This document shows positions 1 through 10,186 of a stretch of 24,829 nucleotides of DNA, in pieces. Numbering within the stretch: the stretch's first letter is position 1; every line of letters starts with the position of its first letter. A program made the position numbers and the translations under genes. Under the pieces are notes generated by a model. The model made no database searches. It had not been told where the DNA came from and saw only the letters and a list, made by a program, of their open reading frames with translations. The stretch comes from Pseudomonadota bacterium (lineage in GTDB: Bacteria > Pseudomonadota > Gammaproteobacteria > Burkholderiales > Burkholderiaceae). The stretch covers positions 1 through 24,829 of the forward strand of contig CAUJJP010000167.1 of assembly GCA_963205525.1 (NCBI GenBank), read 5' to 3'.

Positions 1-1
1 G

Positions 2-265
2 GGCGCGTCCTCCGCTGCGAACGCGGTCGCCGCCTTGCTGGAGCTGGGCACCAGTGCGCCGAGCTGGATCGAGGTCACCGATGGCGCTGGCCGCGTCCTG
101 CTGTCGCGCATCGTGAGCCCCGGCGAGCGCCTGCAGCTGGACGGCACGCCGCCGCTGCGGCTGGTGGTCGGCAACGCCGCCGCCACCGAGGTCCGCCTGC
201 GCGGCCAGCCGGTGGACCTGCTGGCCGCGGCGAGCAACAACGTGGCCCGTGTCGAGTTGAAGTGA
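2..265 (+). CDS. rodZ: RodZ C-terminal part (partial, 5' end outside window)
   Basis: This is the last 87 codons of a gene that begins before the window; the frame is open from base 2 to the TGA at 263-265. The reading [22 protein letters not shown] followed by PLRLVVGNA resembles the periplasmic C-terminal domain (DUF4115) of RodZ, the bitopic cell-shape protein that links MreB to the elongasome. The N-terminal helix-turn-helix and membrane segment are not in view. Position directly upstream of ispG and hisS matches the usual proteobacterial order rodZ-ispG-hisS. Identification rests on this domain pattern plus context, so it is good but not certain. Confidence 0.8.
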   Translation, partial: GASSAANAVAALLELGTSAPSWIEVTDGAGRVLLSRIVSPGERLQLDGTPPLRLVVGNAAATEVRLRGQPVDLLAAASNNVARVELK

Positions 266-270
266 GAGCG

Positions 271-344
271 ATGAAGTCTGTCCGTACCGGGCTGCCCAAG
301 GGCGGCCGGACCGAAGCCGAACGCCGGCCTGCGGTGCACCGCCA

Positions 345-348
<4 letters not shown>
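271..348 (+). CDS. Possible 25-aa ORF overlapping the ispG start
   Basis: An ATG five bases after the rodZ stop opens a 25-codon frame (begins [17 protein letters not shown]) whose TGA at 346-348 overlaps the ispG ATG at 345-347 as ATGA. A purine-rich GTGAGAG (263-269) lies just before its ATG. The ispG start itself has no Shine-Dalgarno sequence, so translation through this frame could deliver ribosomes to ispG. The peptide is basic and matches no family I know. It may equally be chance in GC-rich spacer DNA; if real, its role would be translational coupling rather than a peptide function. Confidence 0.3.
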
Positions 349-1619
<1,271 letters not shown>

Positions 1620-1674
1620 GGCGCCTGCACGGCGCGCGGGCGCAATCAGCAGGGCGCGCGAGCGCCGCACACCC

Positions 1675-2949
1675 ATGGCAGACACCATCAAGGCCGTCAA
1701 AGGCATGAACGACATCCTGCCGCCGGACTCGGCGCGCTGGGAGTGGTTCGAGGACACCGTGCGCGCGCTCATGCGCCGCTACGCCTACCAGGGCGTGCGC
1801 ACGCCCATCGTCGAGCACACGCCGCTGTTCGTGCGCGGGCTGGGCGAGGTGACCGACATCGTCGAGAAGGAGATGTACTCCTTCGTCGACAGCATGAACG
1901 GCGACCCGCTCACCCTGCGCCCGGAAGGCACGGCGGGCGTGGTGCGCGCGATGGTCGAGCACAACGCGCTCTACGACGGCGGCAAGCGGCTGTTCTACAT
2001 CGGCCCCATGTTCCGCCACGAGCGCCCGCAGCGCGGCCGCTACCGCCAGTTCCACCAGGTCGGGGTGGAGGCGCTGGGCTATGCAGGCCCCGAGGTCGAC
2101 GCCGAGGTGATCCTGATGTGCCGTGCCCTGTGGCGCGACCTCGGCCTCGGCGAGGTGCGGCTGGAGATCAACAGCCTGGGCCAGCCCGAGGAGCGCAGAG
2201 CCCACCGCGCGGCGCTGATCGCCCACTTCGAGGCCCACCGCGATCTGCTCGACGCCGACGCCCAGCGCCGGCTGCACAGCAACCCGCTGCGCATCCTCGA
2301 CACCAAGAACCCGGCCATGCAGCCGCTGGTGGAGGCCGCGCCGCAGCTCGGCGGCTTCCTGGGCGCGGCCTCGCTGGCCCACTTCGAGGCCCTGAAGTCC
2401 ATGCTGGACGCCGCCGGCCAGCCCTACCGTGTCAACCCGCGGCTGGTGCGCGGCATGGACTACTACAACCTGACCGTCTTCGAGTGGGTGAGCGACCAGC
2501 TCGGCGCCCAGGGCACGATCTGCGGCGGCGGCCGCTACGACGGGCTGATGGAGCTCGTGGGTGGCAAGCCGGCGCCCGGCATCGGCTGGGGCATGGGCAT
2601 AGAGCGCGTGCTCGACCTCGTGCAGCAGCGCGGCAGCGCGCCGCCGGCGCCGGTGGCCGATGCCTACGCCATCGTGCCCGATGCAGCGGCGCTGCCGCTG
2701 GCGGTGCGCGCCGTCGAGGCGCTGCGCGCTTGCGGGCTGGCGGTGCAGCTGCACGCCGGCGGCGGCAGCATGAAGTCGCAGTTCAAGAAGGCCGACGCCT
2801 CGGGCGCGCGCCACGCGCTCATCTTCGGCGGCGACGAGATCGCGCGTGGCGAGGTCGCGGTCAAGCCCTTGCGCGACGCCGGCGCCGCGCAGGCCGTGCG
2901 GCCGCTGGCGGATCCGGCCGCCTGGGCCGCGACGCTGCGCAACGCATAA
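1675..2949 (+). CDS. hisS: Histidyl-tRNA synthetase
   Basis: This class II aminoacyl-tRNA synthetase charges tRNA-His in the cytosol. The 424-residue length equals the E. coli enzyme. Visible motifs are KGMNDILP at the N-terminus, [11 protein letters not shown] from Arg82, motif 2 ([14 protein letters not shown] around Arg114), the histidine-binding [15 protein letters not shown] with catalytic Arg259, GGGRYDGL, and motif 3 (GWGMGIERV with Arg311). The last ~100 residues form the anticodon-binding domain. The upstream spacer of 55 bases is GC-rich with near-repeats (GGCGCGCGGGCGC and GGGCGCGCGAGCGCC) and no obvious Shine-Dalgarno. The start is supported by the conserved N-terminus. A paralogue lacking synthetase function, hisZ, lies 7.5 kb downstream. 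Confidence 0.97.
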   Translation: MADTIKAVKGMNDILPPDSARWEWFEDTVRALMRRYAYQGVRTPIVEHTPLFVRGLGEVTDIVEKEMYSFVDSMNGDPLTLRPEGTAGVVRAMVEHNALYDGGKRLFYIGPMFRHERPQRGRYRQFHQVGVEALGYAGPEVDAEVILMCRALWRDLGLGEVRLEINSLGQPEERRAHRAALIAHFEAHRDLLDADAQRRLHSNPLRILDTKNPAMQPLVEAAPQLGGFLGAASLAHFEALKSMLDAAGQPYRVNPRLVRGMDYYNLTVFEWVSDQLGAQGTICGGGRYDGLMELVGGKPAPGIGWGMGIERVLDLVQQRGSAPPAPVADAYAIVPDAAALPLAVRAVEALRACGLAVQLHAGGGSMKSQFKKADASGARHALIFGGDEIARGEVAVKPLRDAGAAQAVRPLADPAAWAATLRNA

Positions 2950-2975
2950 TCGCCGGCTGTCTTTCACACCCGACC

Positions 2976-3638
2976 ATGGCCACACAACTGGACCTGCAGG
3001 AGCAGGAGCAACTCGACGCGCTGAAGGCGTTCTGGAAGCAGTACGGCAACCTGATCACCTGGGTCCTGACCCTGGCCTTGGGTGCTCTTGCGGCCTGGAA
3101 CGGCTGGCAGTGGTACCAGCGCGACCAGGGCCTGAAGGCGGCGGCGCTGTTCGACGCCGTCGAGCGCAGCGCCAGCGCGAACGAGGTCGACCGCATAGGC
3201 AGCCGTTTTGCCGACCTGCGCGACAAGTTCGGCGGCACCGTGCAGGCGGCGCAGGCGGCGCTGCTGACCGCCCGCGTGCAGGCCGAAGGCGGACAGGCCG
3301 ACGCCGCTCGCGCCACCCTGGCCTGGGCCGCCGGCAACGCCGGCGACGAGGCCTTGCGCGCGCTCGCCGGGCTGCGCCTGGCGGGACTGCTGCTGGACGC
3401 CAAGAAGTACGACGAGGCGCTGACCCAGCTCGCCGCCATCCAGGCCCCGGGCTTCGCGGCGCTGGTGGCCGACCGCCGCGGCGACGTGCTGGCCGCGCAG
3501 GGCAAGAGTGCGGAGGCGGTGACGGCCTGGCAGCAGGCCTGGCGCGAACTGCCCGACAGGCAGGAGTACAAGCGCCTGGTGGACGCCAAGCTCACCGCGG
3601 CCGGCGCCGCCCCCGCGGCCTCGGGAGCGGCCCAATGA
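2976..3638 (+). CDS. yfgM: YfgM-like tetratricopeptide membrane protein
   Basis: A 220-residue protein with a short cytoplasmic N-terminus ([22 protein letters not shown]), one transmembrane helix at about residues 24-44 ([18 protein letters not shown]), and an alanine-rich helical repeat region resembling tetratricopeptide repeats. This is the YfgM family (DUF2133). In E. coli the protein associates with the SecYEG translocon and the periplasmic chaperone PpiD. The place between hisS and bamB is conserved for this family. The start at 2976 gives the expected N-terminus; longer readings upstream run through hisS out of frame. Its TGA overlaps the bamB ATG, so the two are probably translationally coupled. 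Confidence 0.9.
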   Translation: MATQLDLQEQEQLDALKAFWKQYGNLITWVLTLALGALAAWNGWQWYQRDQGLKAAALFDAVERSASANEVDRIGSRFADLRDKFGGTVQAAQAALLTARVQAEGGQADAARATLAWAAGNAGDEALRALAGLRLAGLLLDAKKYDEALTQLAAIQAPGFAALVADRRGDVLAAQGKSAEAVTAWQQAWRELPDRQEYKRLVDAKLTAAGAAPAASGAAQ

Positions 3639-4747
3639 GGCGGCGCGCCTGGGCGCTGGCGGCAGCGGCCATGCTGCTCGCCGCCTGCTCGTCGACCAAG
3701 AAGCCCGAGCCGAGCGCGCTCGCCGCCTACACGCCGGCCATCGCCGGCAGCCTGGTCTGGCAGGCCAGGCTGGACGGCATCGGTTTCCCGCTCCAGATCG
3801 CGGCCCGTCCCGACGCCTTCGTCGTCGCCGGCAGCGACGGCAGCGTGCTGGCGCTGGAGCCCGGCAACGGGCGCGAGCTCTGGCGTGCGCAGACCGGTAC
3901 GCCGCTGAGCGCCGGGGTCGGCTACGACGGACGCTTCAGCGCCGTCGTCACGCGCGGCAACGAGCTGGTGGTGACCGAGCGCGGCGCCGAGCGCTGGCGC
4001 AAGCGGCTGCCCGCGGGCGTGCTGACGGCGCCGCTGGTGGCCGGCGAGCGCGTCTTCGTGCTGCGCGTGGACCGCGCCGTGATGGCCTTCGATGCCTTGG
4101 ACGGCCGGCCGCTGTGGACGCTGCAGCGCCCGGGCGAGGCGCTCACCCTCGGCCAGCCCGGCGTGCTCGCTCCGCATGGCGAGCTGCTGCTGGTCGGCCA
4201 GGGGCCGCGGCTGGCGGCGCTGGACCCGCTGCGCGGCACGCTGCGCTGGGAGTCTGCGATCGCCACCCCGCGCGGCACGAACGAGGTCGAGCGCCTCGCG
4301 GATCTGGTCGGGCCGGCCACCCGCATCGGCGACACGGTCTGCGCGCGCGCCTTCCAGTCCGCGGTCGGCTGCGTCGACGCGCGCCGCGGCGTCCTGCTGT
4401 GGAGCCGGCCGAACGCCGGTGCCAGCGCGCTCGGCGGCGATGCCGAGCTGTTGCTGGGCGCCGACGCCTCGGGCCGGCTGACCGCCTGGCGCACCCCCGG
4501 CGGCGAGGTCGCGTGGCAGCAGGAAAGCCTGCTCTACCGCGAGCCTTCGGCGCCGCTGCTGGCCGGCAGCGTGGTGGTGGTCGGCGATGTCCAGGGCCAG
4601 GTGCATTTCCTGTCGCGCCTGGACGGCCGGACCCAGCTGCGCCTGCCCACCGACGGCACGCCGGTGATCGCGGCACCGGCGCTGGCCGGCAGCACGCTGC
4701 TGGTGGCCACGCGCGGCGGCGGCCTGTTCGCGTTCCGCCCGCAGTAA
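3635..4747 (+). CDS. bamB: Outer membrane assembly lipoprotein BamB
   Basis: BamB is a beta-propeller lipoprotein of the BAM complex, which inserts beta-barrel proteins into the outer membrane. The 370-residue product starts with a classic lipoprotein signal, [18 protein letters not shown], putting the lipidated cysteine at residue 18. The rest contains repeated propeller blade motifs of the PQQ-like type, such as [32 protein letters not shown] and [11 protein letters not shown]. The ATG overlaps the yfgM stop (ATGA at 3635-3638), and der follows 14 bases after the stop. The order hisS-yfgM-bamB-der is the same as in E. coli. Confidence 0.95.
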   Translation: MRRRAWALAAAAMLLAACSSTKKPEPSALAAYTPAIAGSLVWQARLDGIGFPLQIAARPDAFVVAGSDGSVLALEPGNGRELWRAQTGTPLSAGVGYDGRFSAVVTRGNELVVTERGAERWRKRLPAGVLTAPLVAGERVFVLRVDRAVMAFDALDGRPLWTLQRPGEALTLGQPGVLAPHGELLLVGQGPRLAALDPLRGTLRWESAIATPRGTNEVERLADLVGPATRIGDTVCARAFQSAVGCVDARRGVLLWSRPNAGASALGGDAELLLGADASGRLTAWRTPGGEVAWQQESLLYREPSAPLLAGSVVVVGDVQGQVHFLSRLDGRTQLRLPTDGTPVIAAPALAGSTLLVATRGGGLFAFRPQ

Positions 4748-4761
4748 GCCACGGACCCGGC

Positions 4762-6108
4762 GTGAAGCCCGTCATCGCCCTCGTCGGTCGCCCCAACGTC
4801 GGCAAGTCGACGCTGTTCAACCGCATCACCAAGAGCCGGGACGCGATCGTCGCCGACTTCGCGGGCCTGACGCGGGACCGCCACTACGGCGACGCGCAGC
4901 TGGGGGCGCGCGAGTTCATCGTCGTGGACACCGGCGGCTTCGAGCCCGAGGCGACCGAGGGCGTGGTGCAGCGCATGGCGCAGCAGACCAAGCAGGCGGT
5001 GGCCGAGTCCGACATCGTGGTCTTCGTCGTCGACGCGCGCGCCGGCCTGTCGGCGCAGGACTTCGAGATCGCGCGCTTCCTGCGCAGCGGCAACAAGCGC
5101 GTGCTGCTGGCGGTGAACAAGGCCGAGGGCATGCTGGATGCGCCGCAGATCGCCGAGTTCCACGAGCTCGGCATCGGCGAGCCGCACCCGGTGTCGGCGG
5201 CGCACGGCCAGGGCATACGCAGCCTGCTCGAAGCGGCGCTGCACGAGATTGCCTTCGACGAGGAGCTGGTCGAGACGGACGCGTCGGATGCGGCCGAGCG
5301 GCCGATCCGGCTCGCGGTCGCCGGGCGGCCCAACGTCGGCAAGTCCACCCTCATCAACGCCTGGCTGGGCGAGGAGCGGCTGGTCGCCTTCGACCAGCCC
5401 GGCACCACCCGCGACGCGATCCGGGTGCCCTTCGAGCGCGGCTGCCAGCGCTACGAACTGACCGACACCGCCGGCCTGCGCCGCAAAGGGCGGGTGTTCG
5501 AGGCGGTGGAGAAGTTCTCGGTCGTGAAGACGCTGCAGGCGATCGCCGACGCCAACGTGGTGCTGCTGATGATCGACGCCACCCAGGGCGTGGGCGAGCA
5601 GGACGCGCACATCGCAGGCTACATCCTTGAGTCCGGCCGCGCGGTGGTGCTGGCGGTCAACAAGTGGGACGCCGCCGACGACTACCAGCGCCAGCTGCTG
5701 GAGCGCTCCATCGAAAGCCGGCTGCCCTTCCTGAAGTTCGCCCAGGTGCTGCAGATCTCGGCGCTCAAGCGGCGCGGCATCGGCGCGCTGTGGAAGGCGA
5801 TCGACGTCGCCCACGCCTCGGCCACGCGCAAGCTGCCGACGCCGCAGCTGACACGGCTGATCCACGACGCGGTCGAGCACCAGGCGCCCAAGCGGGCCGG
5901 CGCCTTCCGGCCCAAGCTGCGCTACGCCCACCAGGGCGGCCAGAACCCGCCGGTGGTGGTGGTGCACGGCAATGCGCTGGAACACGTCACCGACAGCTAC
6001 AAGCGCTACCTCGAGGGTCGCATCCGCGAGCACTTCAAGCTCGTCGGCACGCCGCTGCGGGTGGAGATGAAGACCAGCGCCAATCCCTTCGTGGACCGCG
6101 GACCCTGA
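4762..6108 (+). CDS. der: Ribosome biogenesis GTPase Der (EngA)
   Basis: Der has two tandem GTPase domains and a KH-like C-terminal domain and acts in 50S ribosomal subunit maturation. It is 448 residues long here. The first P-loop is GRPNVGKS at residues 9-16 and the second is the same sequence at 188-195. The specificity motifs are NKAE at 119-122, where glutamate replaces the usual aspartate, and NKWD at 300-303. The C-terminal portion ([18 protein letters not shown] to the end) is the KH-like domain. Translation starts at GTG 4762, placing [16 protein letters not shown] at the N-terminus as in homologues. There is only a weak ACGGA before it, and coupling to bamB is likely. Confidence 0.96.
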   Translation: MKPVIALVGRPNVGKSTLFNRITKSRDAIVADFAGLTRDRHYGDAQLGAREFIVVDTGGFEPEATEGVVQRMAQQTKQAVAESDIVVFVVDARAGLSAQDFEIARFLRSGNKRVLLAVNKAEGMLDAPQIAEFHELGIGEPHPVSAAHGQGIRSLLEAALHEIAFDEELVETDASDAAERPIRLAVAGRPNVGKSTLINAWLGEERLVAFDQPGTTRDAIRVPFERGCQRYELTDTAGLRRKGRVFEAVEKFSVVKTLQAIADANVVLLMIDATQGVGEQDAHIAGYILESGRAVVLAVNKWDAADDYQRQLLERSIESRLPFLKFAQVLQISALKRRGIGALWKAIDVAHASATRKLPTPQLTRLIHDAVEHQAPKRAGAFRPKLRYAHQGGQNPPVVVVHGNALEHVTDSYKRYLEGRIREHFKLVGTPLRVEMKTSANPFVDRGP

Positions 6109-6267
6109 GCGCCCCGGCACCGGGCCGCGCCCAGCCCGCATCGCGCCGCAGTCCGGCAGACCTGGGGCGCCCCGGTGTCTTCCTGGGGTCGAAAATGATG
6201 CACCGCCGCAACGGCGGCGCTGCCTGTGATAACGTGCCGGGCTCAGCATCAACACGGAGGTACAACC
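6109..6267 (+). promoter_or_regulatory. der-hfq spacer with inverted repeat and candidate hfq promoter
   Basis: The 159-base gap contains the inverted repeat CCGCCG-CAA-CGGCGG at 6203-6217. Just after it is an extended -10-like sequence, TGTGATAAC (6225-6233; hexamer GATAAC, four of six matches with a TG one base before). I see no convincing -35. Transcription from here would give a leader of about 27 nt. The start of hfq is set by CGGAGG at 6255-6260, seven bases before its GTG. The hairpin has no T-run and is not a convincing terminator. Confidence 0.3.
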
Positions 6268-6513
6268 GTGAGCAACAAAGGCCAGCTTTTGCAGGACCCC
6301 TTTTTGAACCTGCTGCGCAAGGAGCATGTGCCGGTCTCGATCTACCTGGTCAACGGGATCAAGCTGCAAGGGCACATCGAGTCCTTCGACCAGTACGTCG
6401 TGCTGCTGCGCAACACCGTGACCCAGATGGTCTACAAGCACGCGATCTCCACCGTCGTCCCTGGCCGGGCGGTGAACTTCCACCCCAACGAACCGCAGGA
6501 GCCGGCGGCCTGA
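6268..6513 (+). CDS. hfq: RNA chaperone Hfq
   Basis: Hfq is the hexameric Sm-like protein that pairs small RNAs with mRNAs. The 81-residue product reads (M)[20 protein letters not shown], then Sm1 ([21 protein letters not shown]) and Sm2 ([10 protein letters not shown]), ending in a short PNEPQEPAA tail. The tail is short compared with the 102-residue E. coli protein, which is common in Betaproteobacteria. The start is GTG at 6268, fixed by the conserved [13 protein letters not shown] and by the CGGAGG ribosome-binding site seven bases upstream. An in-frame GTG at 6226 would add a non-homologous N-terminus and is rejected. hflX follows, giving the classic hfq-hflX-hflK-hflC order. Confidence 0.97.
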   Translation: MSNKGQLLQDPFLNLLRKEHVPVSIYLVNGIKLQGHIESFDQYVVLLRNTVTQMVYKHAISTVVPGRAVNFHPNEPQEPAA

Positions 6514-6541
6514 GCGCCGTGGCACCGCCCGACGCGTCCAC

Positions 6542-7984
6542 TTGACCGCCGAAGCTGCACCGCAAGCCGACGCCGCGCCTCGCGCCGTGCTCGTCGGCGT
6601 CGACCTCGGCCAGGCCGCGGGATTCGACCCGACGCTGGAAGAGCTGGCCCTGCTGGCGGCCTCGGCCGGCGACGAGGTGGTCGGCCGCGTCATCGCGCGC
6701 CGACGTGCGCCCGACGCGGCGCTGTTCGTCGGCAGCGGCAAGGCCGACGAGATCAAGGCCCTGGTCGCCGGCACGCGCGCCAACGGCGTCATCTTCGACC
6801 AGACCCTGTCGCCGGCCCAGCAGCGCAACCTGGAGCGCTATCTCGGGGTGGCGGTGGCGGATCGCACCTCGCTGATCCTGGACATCTTCGCCGACCGTGC
6901 ACGCAGCCACGAGGGCAAGCTGCAGGTCGAGCTGGCGCGGCTGCAATACCTGGCGACCCGGCTGGTTCGCCGCTGGTCGCACCTGGAGCGCCAGCGCGGC
7001 GGCATCGGCGCCCGTTGTGGCCCTGGCGAGGCCCAGATCGAGCTCGACCGGCGCATGATCGGCGAGCGCATCAAGTCGCTGTCGGCGCGCCTGGTGAAGG
7101 TCAAGCGCCAACGCCAGACCCAGCGCAAGGCGCGCGACAAGCGCGGCGTCTACCGCGTGTCGCTGGTCGGCTACACCAACGCCGGCAAGTCCACCCTCTT
7201 CAATGCCCTCGTGAAGGCGCGTGCCTACGCCGCCGACCAGTTGTTCGCGACCCTGGACACCACCACGCGCCAGCTCTGGCTCGGCGACCAGGTGGGCGCG
7301 GTGTCGCTGTCGGACACCGTGGGTTTCATCCGCGACCTGCCGCACAAGCTGGTCGAGGCCTTCGAGGCGACCTTGATGGAAGCCGCCGAGGCCGACCTGC
7401 TGCTGCACGTGATGGACGTCTCCAGCGCGCAGCAGCTCGAGCAGCGCGACGAGGTGATGCGCGTGCTCGCCGACATCGGTGCCGGCGACATCCCGCAGAT
7501 CTGGGTCTGCAACAAGACCGACCGTCTGGACGCCACCCAGCAGCCGCGCGAAGCGCTGGACTGGATCCTGGGCGAAGGCGGGCGGCGCTTCCGGCGCGTC
7601 TTCGTGAGCGCGCGCGACGGCAGCGGCCTGGACCTGCTGCGCCAGGCCATCGCCGACGCCGCATCCTCACAAGGAAACGTCGGGCCGTCCCAAGTTTCCT
7701 TGACCCCCGCGGGGGGCGGGCTGGGCGCAGCCCGGCCCTGGGGGCGCTCACAAGGACACGCCGGGCCGTCCCACGTTTCCTTGCCCCCCGCGGGGGGCGG
7801 GCTGGGCGCAGCCCGGTCCTGGGGGCGCTCACAAGGAAACGCCGGGCCGTCCCAAGTTTCCTTGACCCCCGCGGGGGGCGGGCTGGGCGCAGCCCGGTCC
7901 TGGGGGCGCTCACACACCGACACCCCCGACCCTTCGCCAGCCGATGGGCACACCCCCGAATCTCCAGCCAAGCACCATGTCTGA
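6542..7984 (+). CDS. hflX: GTPase HflX with repetitive C-terminal extension
   Basis: HflX is a ribosome-associated GTPase that splits stalled or heat-damaged ribosomes. The N-terminal HflX domain spans about residues 15-200 (it includes FVGSGKADEIK and the glycine-rich RGGIGARCGPGEAQIE). The G domain follows, with GYTNAGKST (P-loop, 210-218), TLDTTTRQL, DTVGF and NKTD (324-327). The conserved body ends near residue 375 (FVSARDGSGLDLLRQAIADA). After it come three in-frame copies of a 27-residue repeat and a 24-residue tail, making 480 residues against 426 in E. coli. The best start is TTG 6542, since no in-frame ATG or GTG occurs nearby; there is no strong ribosome-binding site. The TGA overlaps the hflK start by eight bases. 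Confidence 0.93.
   Translation: MTAEAAPQADAAPRAVLVGVDLGQAAGFDPTLEELALLAASAGDEVVGRVIARRRAPDAALFVGSGKADEIKALVAGTRANGVIFDQTLSPAQQRNLERYLGVAVADRTSLILDIFADRARSHEGKLQVELARLQYLATRLVRRWSHLERQRGGIGARCGPGEAQIELDRRMIGERIKSLSARLVKVKRQRQTQRKARDKRGVYRVSLVGYTNAGKSTLFNALVKARAYAADQLFATLDTTTRQLWLGDQVGAVSLSDTVGFIRDLPHKLVEAFEATLMEAAEADLLLHVMDVSSAQQLEQRDEVMRVLADIGAGDIPQIWVCNKTDRLDATQQPREALDWILGEGGRRFRRVFVSARDGSGLDLLRQAIADAASSQGNVGPSQVSLTPAGGGLGAARPWGRSQGHAGPSHVSLPPAGGGLGAARSWGRSQGNAGPSQVSLTPAGGGLGAARSWGRSHTDTPDPSPADGHTPESPAKHHV
7667..7909 (+). repeat. Three exact-length 81-bp tandem repeats inside hflX
   Basis: Three units begin at 7667, 7748 and 7829, each exactly 81 bp and each starting TCACAAGGA; a partial fourth start (TCACA) sits at 7910. 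Units 1 and 3 differ at two positions. Units 2 and 3 differ at three, all A in unit 3 and C in unit 2. Every unit contains three inverted repeats: AAGGAAAC...GTTTCCTT (7671-7678 with 7694-7701 in unit 1; the left arm is AAGGACAC in unit 2), CCCCCGCGGGGG (7704-7715), and GGGCTG-GGCG-CAGCCC (7718-7733). The array is translated in frame as part of HflX (SQGNVGPSQVSLTPAGGG and on). Confidence 0.97.
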
Positions 7985-9269
7985 CGCGACCGATCTGAGT
8001 CCGACCGGCCGCGCGCGCGCCCTGCTGCGCGCCGCCGCCGCGCTGTGTGCCGCCTTGCTGCCGCAGCGCCTGCGGCCGGTGTTCAGCGGCGGCCGCAACG
8101 AAGGCCCGCCCGACCTCGACGAGCTCTGGCGCGACTTCAACCGCAAGCTCGGCGGCCTGTTCAGCGGTCCACGCGGCGGGCGCGGCAACGGCGAGCGCCC
8201 GCCCAGCGGCGGCAGCCCGCTCAAGCCGCCCGACATGAAGAGCGCCGGCATCGGCCTCGGGCTGATCGGCGGCGTGCTGGTGCTGATCTGGCTCGGCAGC
8301 GGGGTGTTCATCGTCCAGGAAGGCCAGCAGGCGGTGGTCACCACCTTCGGCCGCTTCAGCCACACGGTGGACGCCGGCTTCCAGTGGCGGCTGCCCTATC
8401 CCTTCCAGGCCCACGAGACGGTGTCGGTGACGCAGCTGCGCTCGGTCGACGTCGGCCGCAGCACCGTGACCCAGGCCACCGGCTTGCGCGATTCGTCGAT
8501 GCTGACCCAGGACGAGAACATCATCGACATCCGCTTCACGGTCCAGTACCGGCTGAGCGACGCGCGCGCCTACCTGTTCGAGAACCGCGACCCCGACGGC
8601 GCGGTGGTGCTCGCCGCCGAATCGGCGGTGCGCGAGATCGTCGGCCGCAGCCGCGTCGACTCGGTGCTCTACGAGCAGCGCGACGCCGTCGCCGCCGACC
8701 TCGTGAAGTCCATCCAGGGCCAGCTCGAGCGCCTGAAGGCGGGCATCATCATCACCAACGTCAACGTCCAGAACGTGCAGGTGCCCGAGCAGGTGCAGGC
8801 GGCGTTCAACGACGCCGTGAAGGCGAGCGCCGACCGCGACCGCTTCAAGAACGAGGGCGAGGCGTACGCCAGCGACGTCATCCCGCGCGCGCAGGGCGCG
8901 GCGAGCCGGCTGCGCGAGGAGGCCGAGGCCTACCGCGCGCGCGTCGTCGCCCAGGCCGAGGGCGACGCGCAGCGCTTCCGCTCGGTGCTCGCCGAGTACC
9001 AGAAGGCGCCCGCGGTCACGCGTGACCGCCTCTACATCGACACCATGCAGCAGATCTACGCCAACGTGACCAAGGTGATGGTCGACAGCCGCAACAACTC
9101 CAACCTGCTGTACCTGCCGCTGGATCGGCTGCTGCAGCAAGCTGGCGCCGCACCCGCGGCGCCACCACCGGCCGCCACGCCGACGCCGGCCGAGCAGGCC
9201 GCGGCGCCGACCGTGATCGACGCGCGTGCGCGCGACGGCGGTCGCAGCCGCGAGCGTGAAGGCCGCTGA
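7977..9269 (+). CDS. hflK: FtsH protease activity modulator HflK
   Basis: HflK forms, with HflC, a membrane-bound SPFH-family assembly that encloses and regulates the FtsH protease. The 430-residue reading starts at ATG 7977, overlapping the hflX stop. An in-frame ATG at 7944 is possible, but neither has a good ribosome-binding site. The region NEGPPDLDELWRDFNRKLGGLF is the conserved HflK N-terminal segment. A transmembrane helix follows at about residues 91-113 (GLGLIGGVLVLIWLGSGVFIV), and then the SPFH domain (EGQQAVVTTFGRFSHTVDAG onwards). The first ~40 residues (alanine- and arginine-rich) are less conserved in type. The C-terminus is proline/alanine-rich and then basic. hflC starts 15 bases after the stop. 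Confidence 0.94.
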   Translation: MSDATDLSPTGRARALLRAAAALCAALLPQRLRPVFSGGRNEGPPDLDELWRDFNRKLGGLFSGPRGGRGNGERPPSGGSPLKPPDMKSAGIGLGLIGGVLVLIWLGSGVFIVQEGQQAVVTTFGRFSHTVDAGFQWRLPYPFQAHETVSVTQLRSVDVGRSTVTQATGLRDSSMLTQDENIIDIRFTVQYRLSDARAYLFENRDPDGAVVLAAESAVREIVGRSRVDSVLYEQRDAVAADLVKSIQGQLERLKAGIIITNVNVQNVQVPEQVQAAFNDAVKASADRDRFKNEGEAYASDVIPRAQGAASRLREEAEAYRARVVAQAEGDAQRFRSVLAEYQKAPAVTRDRLYIDTMQQIYANVTKVMVDSRNNSNLLYLPLDRLLQQAGAAPAAPPPAATPTPAEQAAAPTVIDARARDGGRSREREGR

Positions 9270-9284
9270 GGCAGAGGGCAGGTC

Positions 9285-10169
9285 ATGGGCAACCGCATCG
9301 GATTCATCGTCGCCAGCGCGCTCGTCGTGCTGATGATCGCGTTCTCCACCGTCTTCATCGTCGACCAGCGCCAGGTCGGCGTGGTCTACGCCCTGGGCGA
9401 GATCAAGGCCGTCATCACCGAGCCGGGGCTGAAGTTCAAGCTGCCGCCGCCGCTGCAGAACGTCGTCTTCCTGGACAAGCGCATCCAGACCCTGGACAGC
9501 CCGGACACGCGACCCATCTTCACCGCCGAGAAGAAGAGCCTGCTCATCGACTGGATGGTCAAGTGGCGCATCAGCGACCCGCGCCAGTTCATCCGCAACA
9601 ACGGCGCCGACCTGCGCAACCTGGAGACCCGGCTCGCGCCGGTGGTGCAGGCCGCGTTCAACGAGGAGGTGACGCGGCGCACCGTCAGCGGCGTGCTCGC
9701 CAGCGACCGCGAGCTGGTGATGTCGGGCGTGCGTGACCGCCTGGCCGACGAAGCCAAGGCCTTCGGCATCGAGATCATCGACGTGCGCGTGAAGCGGGTG
9801 GATTTCGTCGCCGACATCACCGACGCCGTCTACCGGCGCATGGAGTCCGAGCGCAAGCGGGTCGCCAACGAGCTGCGTTCCACCGGCAGCGCCGAGGCGG
9901 AGAAGATACGCGCCGACGCCGATCGCCAGCGCGAGGTGATCCTCGCCGAGGCCTACCGCGATGCGCAGAAGGTCAAGGGCGAGGGCGACGGCAAGGCCTC
10001 GGCCCTGTACGCCGACGCCTTCGGCCGCGACCCGCAGTTCGCCAAGTTCTACCGCAGCCTGGATGCCTACCGGGCGAGCTTCCGCAACCGCTCCGACATG
10101 ATCGTGGTCGGCCCCGACAGCGAGTTCTTCGGCGCCATGCGGGGCAGCGTTCCGGCACCCGGGCGCTGA
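9285..10169 (+). CDS. hflC: FtsH protease activity modulator HflC
   Basis: HflC is the SPFH partner of HflK in the inner-membrane complex that controls FtsH. It is 294 residues long. A single N-terminal membrane anchor lies at about residues 6-25 ([21 protein letters not shown]), followed directly by [28 protein letters not shown], the SPFH entry typical of HflC, and a charged helical segment ending [23 protein letters not shown]. The sequence before the ATG (GAGGGCAGGTC) gives a plausible ribosome-binding site. It is co-transcribed with hflK, 15 bases apart, and the DUF2065 gene begins 17 bases downstream. Confidence 0.96.
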   Translation: MGNRIGFIVASALVVLMIAFSTVFIVDQRQVGVVYALGEIKAVITEPGLKFKLPPPLQNVVFLDKRIQTLDSPDTRPIFTAEKKSLLIDWMVKWRISDPRQFIRNNGADLRNLETRLAPVVQAAFNEEVTRRTVSGVLASDRELVMSGVRDRLADEAKAFGIEIIDVRVKRVDFVADITDAVYRRMESERKRVANELRSTGSAEAEKIRADADRQREVILAEAYRDAQKVKGEGDGKASALYADAFGRDPQFAKFYRSLDAYRASFRNRSDMIVVGPDSEFFGAMRGSVPAPGR

Positions 10170-10186
10170 GAGCCGGCGAGCCGGCG

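Noticed and set aside
5116..5127. NKAE instead of NKxD in the first G domain of Der as a loss-of-function change
   Set aside because: Acidic Glu at this place is compatible with guanine recognition and, as far as I recall, is seen in betaproteobacterial Der. All other G motifs are intact.
6203..6217. CCGCCG-CAA-CGGCGG as a der terminator
   Set aside because: The stem is only six pairs with no following T-run, so terminator function is not supported.
6226..6267. Upstream GTG as the hfq start
   Set aside because: It would add 14 non-homologous residues, and the ribosome-binding site CGGAGG is placed for GTG 6268.
7667..7909. Tandem repeats as a CRISPR array
   Set aside because: Units are contiguous 81-mers with no unique spacers and no cas genes nearby; they are also translated in frame.
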